Positions 34,441 to 44,585 are shown, counted from the first letter of the stretch. The stretch: 64,000 nt of DNA from DASZQY01 sp036511595 (GCA_036511595.1 DATCBY010000064.1:12444-76443), one strand, 5' to 3'. Notes: generated by a model from the letters alone, not told the origin. A program made the numbers and translations.

Positions 34441-35078
34441 CAGCCGTAGACCTGCTCATAGAGTCCGCGGATGATGCCCGCGGTCACCCCCCAGATATAG
34501 CGCCCCTCGTAGGGCATTTCGTAGAAATACCGCTCGCGGCCCATGAAGACACGCGCGCCGCGCTTATGGTTGGCCGGGGTCATCAGGAAGGCGAGCGGCA
34601 CTTCGAAGACGTCGGCCACCTCATCGCGGTTGGGCCTCACCGTGTAGCCGGGGTCGATTCGCGCCAGAACCGGCACGATGCGGTACCCGGTCCGACTGAG
34701 ATAAGGATCGAGGCTGCCGATGACGGTGATGGCCGCGGGGCTCAGCCCGATCTCCTCCCCGGCTTCGCGCAGGGCCGCTGCGGTCGGGTCGGCATCGTCC
34801 GCGTCGATCTTGCCCCCCGGAAAGGCGATCTGTCCGGCGTGGGCGGAAAGGTGGCCGGTACGCTCGGTCAGGATGACGGTCGCCGCATCCGCGTGCGCCA
34901 CGACCGGAATGAGCACGGCGGCGTCCCGGTAGGGATGATCTGCGTCGGGCAGGTCCGGGTTGAGAACGTGATCCCCGCCAATCGACAAACCGGCTCCCTC
35001 GGCGTCGAGAGCGTGCTTCGCCCGCGCGAAGAAAGCCGCCGGCGCAAATAGGGTGTGCTGCGTCGCCTGGAGACTCAT
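34440..35078 (-). CDS. CoA pyrophosphatase (NUDIX hydrolase)
   Basis: A 212-residue NUDIX enzyme of the NudL/Nudt7 type that cleaves CoA or its thioesters to phosphopantetheine and 3',5'-ADP. The CoA-specific signature HAGQIAFPGGKID is directly followed by the NUDIX box ending AALREAGEEIGLSP. The later ANHKRGARVFMGRERYFYEM and the end YIWGVTAGIIRGLYEQVYG are conserved. It is the first gene of a coupled pair with DUF6111. It diverges from moxR at 35301. Confidence 0.92.
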   Translation of the reverse strand: MSLQATQHTLFAPAAFFARAKHALDAEGAGLSIGGDHVLNPDLPDADHPYRDAAVLIPVVAHADAATVILTERTGHLSAHAGQIAFPGGKIDADDADPTAAALREAGEEIGLSPAAITVIGSLDPYLSRTGYRIVPVLARIDPGYTVRPNRDEVADVFEVPLAFLMTPANHKRGARVFMGRERYFYEMPYEGRYIWGVTAGIIRGLYEQVYG

Positions 35079-35300
35079 GCGGCCGGGATCACTTTGCGGT
35101 GAAGGCTAACCCGAGGAATACGCGAGCGCCATGTACGGCCGGACGCAGCCACTCTTTCGCCGCGCTTCGCCTTCCTTGTCCTGGGTCTGGAGCCAGCCAA
35201 TCCTCTATTGTGCCGCCAACACCCGTGCCACAATCGCGTCGGGCGACGAATCTCCGCCCGCCGGCCTTGACCGGCGGCGCGAAGCAACGAGATCGGAAGA

Positions 35301-36314
35301 ATGAGCGCCATCAACCAGACAATGCCTGACCCGGACGCCGAACGCATCATCGCCGATGCGGATGCCGCCGTCGCCCGCATACACGCCGCCCGCGCCGCCA
35401 TCGGCAAGGTCATCTACGGCCAGGAATCGGTGATCGAACGGGCGCTGGTCACTATCCTCGCCGGCGGCCACGGACTGCTCATTGGCGTGCCCGGTCTCGC
35501 CAAGACCAAGCTGGTCGAGACGCTCGGCACCGTGCTCGGGCTCTCTGCTCGCCGGGTCCAGTTCACGCCCGACCTGATGCCCTCCGACATCATTGGCTCG
35601 GAAGTTCTGGAACAGGCGGCTGACGGCGCTCGCGCCTTTCGTTTTTTGCCGGGACCGGTCTTCGCCCAGCTTCTGATGGCCGACGAGATCAACCGCGCCA
35701 GCCCGCGCACCCAGTCGGCGCTGTTGCAATCCATGCAGGAGTATCACGTCACCGTCGCCGGTGTGCGGCACGATCTGCCGGCGCCATTCCACGTGCTCGC
35801 CACCCAGAACCCGCTGGAGCAGGAGGGCACCTATCCCCTGCCAGAGGCGCAGCTCGACCGCTTCCTGCTGCAGATCGACGTCGTCTACCCCGATCGCGAA
35901 GCCGAGCGGCGCATGCTGTTCGAAACGACGGGTGCGACCGAGGCTCACGCCGAGCAGGTGCTCGACGCCGTGGCACTGCGCTCGATCCAGCAGCTTGTGC
36001 GCCGCCTGCCCGTTGGCGAATCGGTGGTCGAGGCCATTCTCGGGCTCGTTCGCTCGGCGCGCCCCGACAGCGATGCCAGCGCGAAGATCGCGGCGGCGAT
36101 CGCGTGGGGGCCGGGACCACGAGCCAGCCAGGCGCTGATGCTCGCCGCCCGCGCCCGCGCCCTAATCGACGGGCGCTATGCGCCGTCGCTCGACGACGTC
36201 GTGGCGCTGGCCGAGCCGGTCCTGCAGCACCGCATGGCGCTCAGCTTCGCTGCCCGCGCCGAAGGCATGACGGTACGCGACGTGATCGCCGAGCTGAAGC
36301 AGAAGATCGGATAG
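35301..36314 (+). CDS. MoxR family AAA+ ATPase
   Basis: A 337-residue AAA+ chaperone-like ATPase. Walker A is LLIGVPGLAKTKLVETL, Walker B LLMADEINRASPRTQSALLQ, and the sensor region LPAPFHVLATQNPLEQEGTYPLPEAQLDRF. MoxR proteins help mature or activate partner proteins with VWA domains, and the downstream genes encode such partners. It heads an operon of four genes. A GC-rich hairpin (CCGCCGG...CCGGCGG) lies about 30 bases before its ATG. Confidence 0.95.
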   Translation: MSAINQTMPDPDAERIIADADAAVARIHAARAAIGKVIYGQESVIERALVTILAGGHGLLIGVPGLAKTKLVETLGTVLGLSARRVQFTPDLMPSDIIGSEVLEQAADGARAFRFLPGPVFAQLLMADEINRASPRTQSALLQSMQEYHVTVAGVRHDLPAPFHVLATQNPLEQEGTYPLPEAQLDRFLLQIDVVYPDREAERRMLFETTGATEAHAEQVLDAVALRSIQQLVRRLPVGESVVEAILGLVRSARPDSDASAKIAAAIAWGPGPRASQALMLAARARALIDGRYAPSLDDVVALAEPVLQHRMALSFAARAEGMTVRDVIAELKQKIG

Positions 36315-36320
36315 GTCCGC

Positions 36321-37235
36321 ATGGATCGCGCCGCTCTGTCGCGGGGATCGCTGACCGAAGCCAAGGGCATCGCCGCGGCGATGCCCGATATGCTGATCGA
36401 GGCGCGGCGGGTGGCCAACACCCTGCTGGCCGGATGGCATGGGCGCAGGGTGAGCGGACGGGGCGAGACCTTCTGGCAGTTCCGTCCCTTCGTTGCCGGC
36501 GAGGCGGCATCTTCGATCGACTGGCGCCGCTCGGCCCGCGACGACCATCTCTTTGTCCGCGAGACCGAGTGGGAGGCGGCGCATACGCTGTGGCTCTGGC
36601 CCGACCTTTCTCCCTCGATGAACTTCCGCTCGAAACTGGCGCCGGTATCCAAGCGCCAGCGCGCCGTAGTCCTGACACTGGCGCTGGCGGAACTGCTCGC
36701 CGTAGCGGGCGAACGCGTTGGCCTGCTCGGCATGAGCGACCCGGTCCTTGCCCGCAACGCGGCCGAACGGCTGGCGCTCGCCCTCCCGACCGGGAACCCG
36801 GCCAGGGCGGCGACCGGGCCGGAGACCCGTGCGTTGCGCCGCTTCACCGATCTCGTGCTGATCGGCGACTTCCTCGATCCGATCGTTGAAGTCGACCGGA
36901 CACTTGCGGCGATCCTGCAGAGCGGCGCGCGGGCGCATCTCGTGCAGATCGTCGACCCGAGCGAGGAAGTGTTTCCCTATGCCGGACGGACGGAGTTCAT
37001 CGATCCGGAAACCGGCGCACGTCATGTTGTTTCGCGCGCCGAACAGTACCGCGAGGCCTATCAGGCGCGACTGGCGGCACTCCGCGATCACTTGCGCACG
37101 GTGAGCGGACGCATCGGCTGGACGTTTCTCCTTCACCGTACCGATCGGCCGGCCACCGAGCCGTTGCTGGCGCTGCATGCGCGACTCGCTGACCGCCGCA
37201 ACAGCCTTGGGCTACATGCCGGGCGCGCCGCATGA
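36321..37235 (+). CDS. DUF58 domain-containing protein
   Basis: A 304-residue protein with the DUF58 core FWQFRPFVAGEAASSIDWRR followed by SARDDHLFVRETEWEAAHT, which precedes a VWA-like half (TLWLWPDLSPSMNFRS, a degenerate metal-ion site). Proteins of this kind are standard partners of MoxR ATPases in bat-like operons of unknown process, sometimes tied to envelope stress or oxygen tolerance. It is 6 bases after moxR and overlaps the next gene by 4 bases (ATGA). Confidence 0.9.
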   Translation: MDRAALSRGSLTEAKGIAAAMPDMLIEARRVANTLLAGWHGRRVSGRGETFWQFRPFVAGEAASSIDWRRSARDDHLFVRETEWEAAHTLWLWPDLSPSMNFRSKLAPVSKRQRAVVLTLALAELLAVAGERVGLLGMSDPVLARNAAERLALALPTGNPARAATGPETRALRRFTDLVLIGDFLDPIVEVDRTLAAILQSGARAHLVQIVDPSEEVFPYAGRTEFIDPETGARHVVSRAEQYREAYQARLAALRDHLRTVSGRIGWTFLLHRTDRPATEPLLALHARLADRRNSLGLHAGRAA

Positions 37236-40018
37236 GCGCTTTCGCCTTCGCCAACGCCGGCATGCTCGCCGCGCTGCTGGCGCTGCCGGCGATCTGGTAT
37301 TTCCTGCGGTTGACACCGCCGAAGCCCCGCATCGAGCAATTTCCCCCGACCCGGCTGCTGCTCGAAATCGTGCCGAGGGAAGAGCAGCCGGCGCACAGCC
37401 CGTGGTGGCTGACGGCGCTTCGCCTTGCACTGGCTGCGGCCGTGATTCTCGCCCTGGCCGGGCCGGTGTTCAAACCGACCGGCGAGGTCGCGCCCGGTTC
37501 CGGACCGCTGCTGGTGGTCATCGACAACGGCTGGCAGGCCGCGCGCGGCTGGCCAGCGGCGATGGCGACCGCCCATCGCGTTGTCGATCTTGCGACCAGC
37601 GCCAACCGGCCTGTCGTGTTGCTGGCGACCGCCGAACCTGCCAACCAGCCGCTGCTCCCTACCGACGGCGCGTCCGCCCTCAAGCGGCTCGATGCGCTGT
37701 CGCCGAGGCCGTGGACGCCCGACTACGCCGCGCTCGAGCGGTCGCTGGCGGCGGCGACGCAGGCGGCCGCCTTCGGCGGCGTGGCGTGGCTCTCCGACGG
37801 TGTCGGCGGCAAGGAGGTAGCGGCGTTCGCGACCGCGCTCACCAGCGACGTGAAGGGACCGATGATCGCGTACGCCGACGGTGGCGCCGATCTCTTCGGA
37901 CTAAAGCCCCCACGAAGCGAAGCCGACGCGCTGAGCGTATCGGCGATACGCCGTCCTGGGGCTGGCCCGGCGGCTGGGCTTGTGCGCGCCAGCGATATCA
38001 AGGGACGCCTGATCGGCGAGGCGCCCTTCGCGTTTGCCGCCGGCGCCACGACGACCGAGGCGCGCTTCGCGCTCCCGGTAGAGCTCCGCAACGATATTGT
38101 GCGACTCGACGTGAGCGGGCAGGAAACTGCCGGCGCCGTGCAACTCCTCGACGATCGGTTCCGTCGGCGGCAGGTCGGACTCGTTTCGGGCGGCTCGGTC
38201 GAGGAGGCGCAGCCGCTGCTTTCGCCGACATATTATATCGTTCGCGCCCTCGGCCCGTTCGCCGATGTGCGCCAGCCGCGCGACGCCAACGCCGCCGTCG
38301 CCATCCCGCAACTGATCGACGATGGCGCTTCGATGCTGGTCATGGCCGACATCGGCAACATGACCGCCGACGTCGAGGACACGGTGTCAAAATGGGTTGC
38401 AGGCGGCGGCACGCTGGTGCGCTTTGCCGGACCACGGCTGGCCGCAGCGACCGATAGCTTGGTGCCGGTCACGCTGCGCCATGGCGATCGCGTGCTGGGC
38501 GGAACGATGTCGTGGCAAAAGCCACAGCCGCTCGCGAGTTTCAGCGCGACCAGTCCGTTCTCCGGCCTCGCGATCCCCGACGACGTGCTGGTGCGGCGTC
38601 AGGTGCTGGCCGAACCGGACGGCGCCCTCGCCGGCCGCACCTGGGCGGCACTCGCCGACGGCACGCCTCTCGTTACCGCCGCGCCATCCGGCAAGGGCTG
38701 GCTGATCCTCTTCCACGTTACCGCCGACACAAGCTGGTCGTCGCTGCCGCTATCCGGCACATTCGTCGAGATGTTGCGTCGGATCGCCGCCTTTGCCGGA
38801 AGCGCCGGCGGCAAGGCAAATACAAGCATGCAGGCTGCGCCGCCCTATCGCCTGCTAGATGGGTCCGGACACTTCACCCAGCCGACGGCGGAGGCGGAAG
38901 CGGTCAGTGGCGACCTCGCAGCGGTGACGATCGGACCCCAGCACCCGCCGGGTCTCTACGGCTCGGAAGACGGCTTCCGCGCCCTTAATCTGCTCGATGA
39001 CAAGGCGGAGCTGCCCGCCTTAGACCTGGCCGGCCTCGCGGACGCAAGCGTGCGCGCCTATCCGACCGTAACGCCGACGGTGCTGGCGCCGTGGCTGATC
39101 TCGCTCGCCGTACTGCTGCTGGCGCTCGACGCGATCGCAGTTCTGTGGATGAACGGCGGCCTTCGCTGGCGCCGGCCGCGACCCGCCGCCACGACCGCGG
39201 CGATCGCTCTGGCAATCGCCCTGCTTGTCGCCGGCGGCCAGCGGCTTTCCGCCGACGAGGCGAGCGACCAGTTTGCGCTCGGCGCGATGGACAAGACCCA
39301 CCTCGCCTACGTCGTCACTGGGGACGCCCAGGCAGACGTCACCAGTCGCGCCGGATTGCACGGATTGTCCGACGTGCTGGCGGCGCGTACCGCGCTCGAA
39401 CCTGGCGACCCGATCGGCGTCGATCCCGCGAAGGACGAACTCGCCTTCTTCCCCCTGCTCTACTGGCCGATTGTCCCGGACGCGCCGCTGCCGACGACCG
39501 CGACCATGGCGCGCATCGATGCTTACATGCGCCAGGGCGGATCGGTGCTTTTCGATACGCGCGACCAGCTCGACCGCTCGGTGTCGGTCGATGGCACCGC
39601 CAACACCCCGGCCGCCATGCGGTTGCGCCAGATGCTCGCCACCCTCGACATTCCGCCGCTCGAGCCGGTGCCCGCCGACCATGTCCTGACCAAGGCATTC
39701 TATCTGCTGAATGATTTTCCCGGCCGCTACGCCGGCGGGCCGCTCTGGGTAGAGTCGACCGATTCGCAGGAACGCGCCGACCGCCCGGTGCAGGCCGGCG
39801 ACGGCGTCTCCACCATCCTCATCACCGAGAACGACCTTGCCGGCGCCTGGGCGACGGACGTGGGTGGCGCTTATCTTTATCCGACCGTGCCGGCCGACCC
39901 ACGCCAGCGCGAGCTCGCCCTCCGCGTTGGCGTCAACATCGTCATGTATACCCTCACCGGCAACTACAAGGCCGACCAGGTCCACGTGCCGGCGCTGCTC
40001 GAGCGGCTGGGGCAGTAG
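37232..40018 (+). CDS. BatA-N / DUF4159 membrane protein
   Basis: A 928-residue protein. The N-terminal BatA-type region (residues 1-85) has two membrane segments around FANAGMLAALLALPAIWYFL and LALAAAVILALAGPVF. A VWA-like region follows (LLVVIDNGWQAARG). Membrane segments near residues 610-670 (LAPWLISLAVLLLALDAIAV) lead to a C-terminal DUF4159 domain (about 690-925; ELAFFPLLYWPIVPD, GGSVLFDTRDQ), related to ThuA/GATase-like folds and periplasmic or membrane-facing. It is the third gene of the MoxR operon, coupled to DUF58. The biochemical role is unknown. Confidence 0.88.
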   Translation: MSAFAFANAGMLAALLALPAIWYFLRLTPPKPRIEQFPPTRLLLEIVPREEQPAHSPWWLTALRLALAAAVILALAGPVFKPTGEVAPGSGPLLVVIDNGWQAARGWPAAMATAHRVVDLATSANRPVVLLATAEPANQPLLPTDGASALKRLDALSPRPWTPDYAALERSLAAATQAAAFGGVAWLSDGVGGKEVAAFATALTSDVKGPMIAYADGGADLFGLKPPRSEADALSVSAIRRPGAGPAAGLVRASDIKGRLIGEAPFAFAAGATTTEARFALPVELRNDIVRLDVSGQETAGAVQLLDDRFRRRQVGLVSGGSVEEAQPLLSPTYYIVRALGPFADVRQPRDANAAVAIPQLIDDGASMLVMADIGNMTADVEDTVSKWVAGGGTLVRFAGPRLAAATDSLVPVTLRHGDRVLGGTMSWQKPQPLASFSATSPFSGLAIPDDVLVRRQVLAEPDGALAGRTWAALADGTPLVTAAPSGKGWLILFHVTADTSWSSLPLSGTFVEMLRRIAAFAGSAGGKANTSMQAAPPYRLLDGSGHFTQPTAEAEAVSGDLAAVTIGPQHPPGLYGSEDGFRALNLLDDKAELPALDLAGLADASVRAYPTVTPTVLAPWLISLAVLLLALDAIAVLWMNGGLRWRRPRPAATTAAIALAIALLVAGGQRLSADEASDQFALGAMDKTHLAYVVTGDAQADVTSRAGLHGLSDVLAARTALEPGDPIGVDPAKDELAFFPLLYWPIVPDAPLPTTATMARIDAYMRQGGSVLFDTRDQLDRSVSVDGTANTPAAMRLRQMLATLDIPPLEPVPADHVLTKAFYLLNDFPGRYAGGPLWVESTDSQERADRPVQAGDGVSTILITENDLAGAWATDVGGAYLYPTVPADPRQRELALRVGVNIVMYTLTGNYKADQVHVPALLERLGQ

Positions 40019-40023
40019 CAACG

Positions 40024-42129
40024 ATGCACTGGTCGCTGAGTTTCTCGCCGCTCGTCCCTCTGCCGTTGCTGGCGGGCTTCGCCGTGATCGCGGTGGCACT
40101 GGTGCTGCCCGGCCTGCTGCGCCGCATGCGCGGCGGCTGGCTGCGCGCGATCGCACTGGTCGCCCTGCTTCTGGCGCTCGCCAACCCGGTGCTCCTCAAC
40201 GAGGATCGTGAGCCGCTGCCGACGGTGGTGGCGCTGGTGGTCGACAAGAGCGCCAGCCAGTCGCTCGACGGCCGCGACAAGACGACCGCGGCGGCTGAAG
40301 CCGAAATGAAGACGGAACTGTCGGCGTTCCACGCCATTGAAGTGCGCACGGTCGAGGCCGGCGGCAGCACCGGCGGTGCACCGGTCGACGGCACCAAGCT
40401 CTTCGGCCCGCTGTCGACGGCACTCGCCGACGTGCCGCCGGAACAGGTCGGCGGCGTCATCATGCTGACCGACGGTCAGGTGCACGACATCCCGGCGAAC
40501 CGCAGCGCCCTTCCCGGTGCGCCTTTGCATGTGCTGCTGTCCGGCCATGACGGCGAGCGCGACCGGCGCATCGTCATTGATGCGGCCCCGCGCTTTGGCA
40601 TCGTCAACGAGAAACAAACGATCAAATTTCGCGTTCTCGACGACGGCGTCGCGGGCGACGAAGGCGGCGTACGCGTCACCATCACCCGCGATGGCGATCC
40701 CTTGTCGGTCGAGACGGTGACGCCGGGGGTCGAGTCGGAGTTGACGGTCGACATTCCGCACGCCGGCCTCAACCTGCTCGAATTCGAAACGGAGCCGCTT
40801 GCCGGCGAGCTCACCCCGATCAACAACCGCGCCGCCGCGGAGATCAACGGCATTCGCGAGAACCTGCGCGTTCTGCTGATTTCGGGCGAGCCACACGCCG
40901 GCGAACGCGCCTGGCGCAACCTGCTGAAGTCCGACGCCTCGGTCGATCTCGTTCACTTCACCATCCTGCGCCCGCCGGAAAAACAGGACGGCACGCCGAT
41001 CAACGAGCTGTCGCTGATCGCCTTCCCGACCCGCGAGCTTTTCTCCGAGAAGATCGACCAGTTCGACCTGATCATCTTCGACCGCTACTCGCAGCAGGGC
41101 GTGCTGCCGCTGCTCTATTTCGACAACATCGCCCGCTACGTCCGCGATGGTGGCGCGCTGCTGGTGGCGGCCGGGCCGGACTACGCCGATGCCGGCAGTC
41201 TCTACGACACCCCGCTCGCCCCGGTGCTGCCGGCGGCGCCCACCGGCCAGACCATCGAGCAGCCCTATCTGCCGATGGTTACCGACCTCGGCAACCGCCA
41301 CCCGGTGACCCGCGGCCTCGACGGAGCCCAGTCCAACCCGCCGCGCTGGGGTCGCTTCTTCCGCCTGATCGATGTCGACAAGCCTGAGGGTACCGTCGTC
41401 ATGAAGGGCGCCGAGGACAAGCCGCTCATTATCCTCAACCGCGAGGACAAGGGCCGTGTCGCATTGATTCTGTCGGACGACACGTGGCTATGGGCGCGCG
41501 GCTACGAAGGCGGCGGACCGCACGTTGACCTGCTGCGCCGCCTGGCACACTGGTTGATGAAAGAGCCCGACCTTGAAGAGGAAGCCCTCCGTGCCAAGGC
41601 CGGCCCGGGCGGCTTCATCATCGAGCAGCAGACGATGGGCGACACCAGCGCGCCGGTCACCGTGACCAAGCCATCGGGAGCGCGCGAAACCGTAACGCTG
41701 ACCGCAGCTGGGCCCGGCCTATGGCGCGCCACCGTGGCCGCCGACGAGATCGGACTGTGGCGTGTCGAGCAAGGCGACCGCCGGGCATTTGCACACGTCG
41801 GCGCCGCCAATCCGCTTGAATTCACCGACGCGCGCTCGACCGCCGACAAGCTGGCGCCGCTGGTCAAGGAAACCGGTGGACGGATCGCCCGCATGGCCGA
41901 TGCGTCCGGCAAGCTCGACCTGCCGCGTATCGTGCCGGTGCGCTCGGCAACCGCGACCGCCGGCTCGGACTGGATTGGCATCCGCATGACCGACGCCAGT
42001 GTCCTGAAGGGCATCAGCCGCATCCCGCTGTTCACGGGATTCCTCGGCCTGTTCGGAGTCGCCGGCCTGTTCGGACTTCTGGCGCTGCTGGGGTTGCCCT
42101 TCGCGACGTGGCTTCGCGAAGGGCGCTAG
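40024..42129 (+). CDS. Membrane-anchored VWA/GATase-like protein of the MoxR operon
   Basis: A 701-residue protein with two N-terminal membrane helices (about residues 12-34 and 38-58), then a VWA-like domain with a MIDAS-type DKSAS in VVALVVDKSASQSL. A central GATase1-like domain (about 275-440; IFDRYSQQGVLPLLYFDNIA, GGALLVAAGPDY) and a C-terminal helix (FTGFLGLFGVAGLFGLLALL) follow. It is 5 bases after the DUF4159 gene and ends the operon. The domain set is typical for alphaproteobacterial MoxR loci. Function unknown. Confidence 0.82.
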   Translation: MHWSLSFSPLVPLPLLAGFAVIAVALVLPGLLRRMRGGWLRAIALVALLLALANPVLLNEDREPLPTVVALVVDKSASQSLDGRDKTTAAAEAEMKTELSAFHAIEVRTVEAGGSTGGAPVDGTKLFGPLSTALADVPPEQVGGVIMLTDGQVHDIPANRSALPGAPLHVLLSGHDGERDRRIVIDAAPRFGIVNEKQTIKFRVLDDGVAGDEGGVRVTITRDGDPLSVETVTPGVESELTVDIPHAGLNLLEFETEPLAGELTPINNRAAAEINGIRENLRVLLISGEPHAGERAWRNLLKSDASVDLVHFTILRPPEKQDGTPINELSLIAFPTRELFSEKIDQFDLIIFDRYSQQGVLPLLYFDNIARYVRDGGALLVAAGPDYADAGSLYDTPLAPVLPAAPTGQTIEQPYLPMVTDLGNRHPVTRGLDGAQSNPPRWGRFFRLIDVDKPEGTVVMKGAEDKPLIILNREDKGRVALILSDDTWLWARGYEGGGPHVDLLRRLAHWLMKEPDLEEEALRAKAGPGGFIIEQQTMGDTSAPVTVTKPSGARETVTLTAAGPGLWRATVAADEIGLWRVEQGDRRAFAHVGAANPLEFTDARSTADKLAPLVKETGGRIARMADASGKLDLPRIVPVRSATATAGSDWIGIRMTDASVLKGISRIPLFTGFLGLFGVAGLFGLLALLGLPFATWLREGR

Positions 42130-42138
42130 TGGATACGA

Positions 42139-42156
42139 CGTCGCGTTAGCGCGACG
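42139..42156. terminator. Short hairpin at the junction of convergent genes
   Basis: CGTCGCG (42139-42145) and CGCGACG (42150-42156) form a perfect 7-bp stem with loop TTAG; the helicase stop codon lies in the loop. The MoxR operon ends 9 bases to the left. There is no T tract, so termination activity is uncertain. Confidence 0.35.
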
Positions 42157-43597
42157 AGGCAGAACCCTGCGACATGCCCGGCCGGCGCGGACGGTTCATG
42201 AAGCGGATGTCGGCAATATCGCCACCGCCATTGGCGTGCCGGCGTGGCGCCTCACGATTGCCCTGGCGTGGCTGGCCGCCACCCTTGTTGGGACGGTTCT
42301 GGCTGTTGCCGCCGCCACGACGCTTGCCGCGCTTCGGCTCGTTGCCATCGGCGTGGCGGGTGTCGCGGTTTTCGGTGTGCTGGCGCTTCTCGCCACGCTG
42401 CTCGGGACGACGATCGCCGCGCTGCTGGCGCCGACCCCGTCCATCCTCGGGCGCTTCATTGGTCGCGTGCGAGCGCGCATCGATGGTCATCGGCACCGGC
42501 TGACGGATGAGTTTCTCGATATCGCGGAGAAAGGGCATCTCGTCGCTGCTCACCAGCGAGATGGCGACGCCCGATGCACCGGCGCGGGCCGTCCGGCCGA
42601 TGCGATGCACGTAGGTCTCGGGAATGTTGGGCAGGTCGTAGTTGATGACGTGGCTGATTGCGTCGACGTCGATGCCGCGAGCGGCAATGTCGGTGGCGAC
42701 CAGCGTCTTGATCTGGCCGGCGCGGAACGCCGCCATGGTGCGCTCGCGATTGCCCTGCGTCTTGTTGCCGTGGATGGCTTCCGCGGCGATACCGGCCTGC
42801 GACAGGCTGCGCACGACGCGATCGGCGCCATGCTTGGTGCGCGTGAACACCAACGCGCGTTCGACCGGCTCCTTGGTGAGGATAGTGACCAGCAGGTCGG
42901 GCTTGGCAGCGCGATCGACGCGGATGGCGCGTTGCTCGATCAGTTCGACGGTAGTCGCCGCCGGCGTCACCGCCACCTTCACGGGGTTGCGCAGCATCTG
43001 CTCGGCGAGGCGGGAAATCTCCTGCGGCATCGTCGCCGAGAAGAACAGCGTCTGCCGCTCGGTCGGGATCATCGCGACGATTTTGCGGATGTCACGGATG
43101 AAACCCATGTCGAGCATGCGGTCGGCTTCGTCGAGGACGAGTACCTCGACCTGGTTGAACTGCACGGCGCGCTCATTGGAAAGATCGAGCAGACGGCCGG
43201 GCGTCGCCACCAGCACGTCGACGCCCTGCGCCAGCGCCCGAATCTGCTTGCCGATCGGCACGCCGCCGATGGCGAGCATGGTCTTCAGGCGAAGATGCCG
43301 GCCGTAATTGTGGAAGCTGTCGACGATCTGGCCGCCGAGCTCGCGGGTCGGACAGAGCACGACGACGCGCGGCGCCTTCGGCCACGGCTTGCCCTGGGTG
43401 GCGCTCAGGCGATTGAGGATTGGCAGCGCAAAGGCAGCGGTTTTGCCAGTGCCGGTTTGTGCGATGCCGATGACATCGCGGCCGGCGAGCGCCGGAGGGA
43501 TCGCCGCAGCCTGGATCGGCGTCGGCGTCTCGTAGCGCTCCTCGACGAGGGCGCGGGTAATCGGCTCGGCGAGCCCGAGGTCAGTGAAGAGGGTCAA
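42146..43597 (-). CDS. DEAD-box ATP-dependent RNA helicase, RhlE type
   Basis: A 483-residue RNA helicase. Motifs in order: Q motif ERYETPTPIQAAAIPP, I AQTGTGKTAAF, Ib TPGRL, II VLDEADRMLDMGF, III FFSATMP, V ATDIAARGID, VI HRIGRTARAG. After residue 380 comes a basic, Arg/Gly/Asn-rich tail that probably binds RNA non-specifically. The start is TTG at 43597, because an AAAGAGA precedes it and MTLFTDLGLAEPI is the family start. RhlE-type helicases assist ribosome assembly and RNA turnover, often in the cold. Confidence 0.94.
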   Translation of the reverse strand: MTLFTDLGLAEPITRALVEERYETPTPIQAAAIPPALAGRDVIGIAQTGTGKTAAFALPILNRLSATQGKPWPKAPRVVVLCPTRELGGQIVDSFHNYGRHLRLKTMLAIGGVPIGKQIRALAQGVDVLVATPGRLLDLSNERAVQFNQVEVLVLDEADRMLDMGFIRDIRKIVAMIPTERQTLFFSATMPQEISRLAEQMLRNPVKVAVTPAATTVELIEQRAIRVDRAAKPDLLVTILTKEPVERALVFTRTKHGADRVVRSLSQAGIAAEAIHGNKTQGNRERTMAAFRAGQIKTLVATDIAARGIDVDAISHVINYDLPNIPETYVHRIGRTARAGASGVAISLVSSDEMPFLRDIEKLIRQPVPMTIDARSHATNEAPEDGRGRRQQRGDRRPEQRGEKRQHTENRDTRHADGNEPKRGKRRGGGNSQNRPNKGGGQPRQGNREAPRRHANGGGDIADIRFMNRPRRPGMSQGSASSR

Positions 43598-43819
43598 TTC
43601 AAGTCTCTTTCGATCAGCGAGGCGGGAATCCGCCCCACGGAACGTGAGACGGCCGCCGCTTCGCGGGGCTATCAAACAATCCCGCGATGCCTGGGCTGTC
43701 GATTATTCTTGGGTGACGGGCGGCTGAAAATCCGGTTTGCCGGAGATTCGTGCAACGCGGCCCGTTCGCGTCATATGGGCTGGAAGGGGTTGCAAAGCAA
43801 TGTATTTCTCGCCGCCCCC

Positions 43820-44317
43820 CTAACCAGCCCTTTCGGCCGCCCCCGCCAGGCCGTCAAGCGCTCCAGGAGCCAGCCCTGCCACCAGTACGCGGTCGGGGTC
43901 GACCCACGCCGGCAGGGTGACGACGTCGCGACCGAGGAAACCGAAACCGAGCGGCCCGTAGTAGGGCAGATCGCCGACCAGCATGACGACCCGATGGCCC
44001 GCGGCCCGGGCGGCATCGAGCGCCATGCGCACCAGCGCCCTGCCCGCGCCCTGACCCTTGTGCGCCGGCGCGACAACGAGCGGGCCGAGGATGAGCGCCG
44101 GCCGTTTGCCAATGGTGATCGGCGTCATTCGTACCGACGCGACCGCCTTGCCATCGTATGTCGCGACGAACGATAGGCCGGGATCGGGTGGCACCCCGTC
44201 GCGCAGGATGTAGGCCGCACGCTTTACCCAGTCGGGCGCGAAGACCTGAGCATAGAGCGCGTTGATGGCAGAAGAGTCGGCAGGCTGTTCCAGCCGGAAC
44301 GAAAACGGAGGAGTCAT
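43820..44317 (-). CDS. GNAT family N-acetyltransferase
   Basis: A 165-residue acetyl-CoA-dependent acetyltransferase. Motif A reads LGPLVVAPAHKGQGAGRALV, the acetyl-CoA pyrophosphate-binding Q/R-x-x-G-x-G/A, and later VMLVGDLPYYGPLGFGFLGR. It resembles the YhbS-type group; the substrate is unknown. I use the ATG at 44317, because the frame upstream is proline-rich low-complexity sequence. No strong SD is present. The 222 bases between this gene and the helicase hold no gene I can support. Confidence 0.85.
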   Translation of the reverse strand: MTPPFSFRLEQPADSSAINALYAQVFAPDWVKRAAYILRDGVPPDPGLSFVATYDGKAVASVRMTPITIGKRPALILGPLVVAPAHKGQGAGRALVRMALDAARAAGHRVVMLVGDLPYYGPLGFGFLGRDVVTLPAWVDPDRVLVAGLAPGALDGLAGAAERAG

Positions 44318-44585
44318 GAGACGGGCCTGAAACGGAGATCGGCGAAGCCCGGCCCGCGGACGCTCAGGCGTGGAGCGCGGCGGCGAGCCGGACGGCGGCG
44401 GCGCGTGACGCGAGGTCACGGGCTTGAATTCGTCGTCGGGAGAAGCGGCTCATCATGGGCGATGCCACTAACATGGCGGAACCCGACGGTCCAGATCGGC
44501 GCCAGGCGATGGCTTTTTCCGCCGCTGCCGCTACATGCATACATGCCGCGCCGGTCGCGGCAGGCCCTTCCCTGGAGCGCAACGC

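Noticed and set aside
44318..44419. Upstream extension of the GNAT protein
   Set aside because: The extra residues are Pro/Arg/Ser-rich low-complexity sequence typical of GC-rich non-coding DNA, and the family starts at the later ATG.
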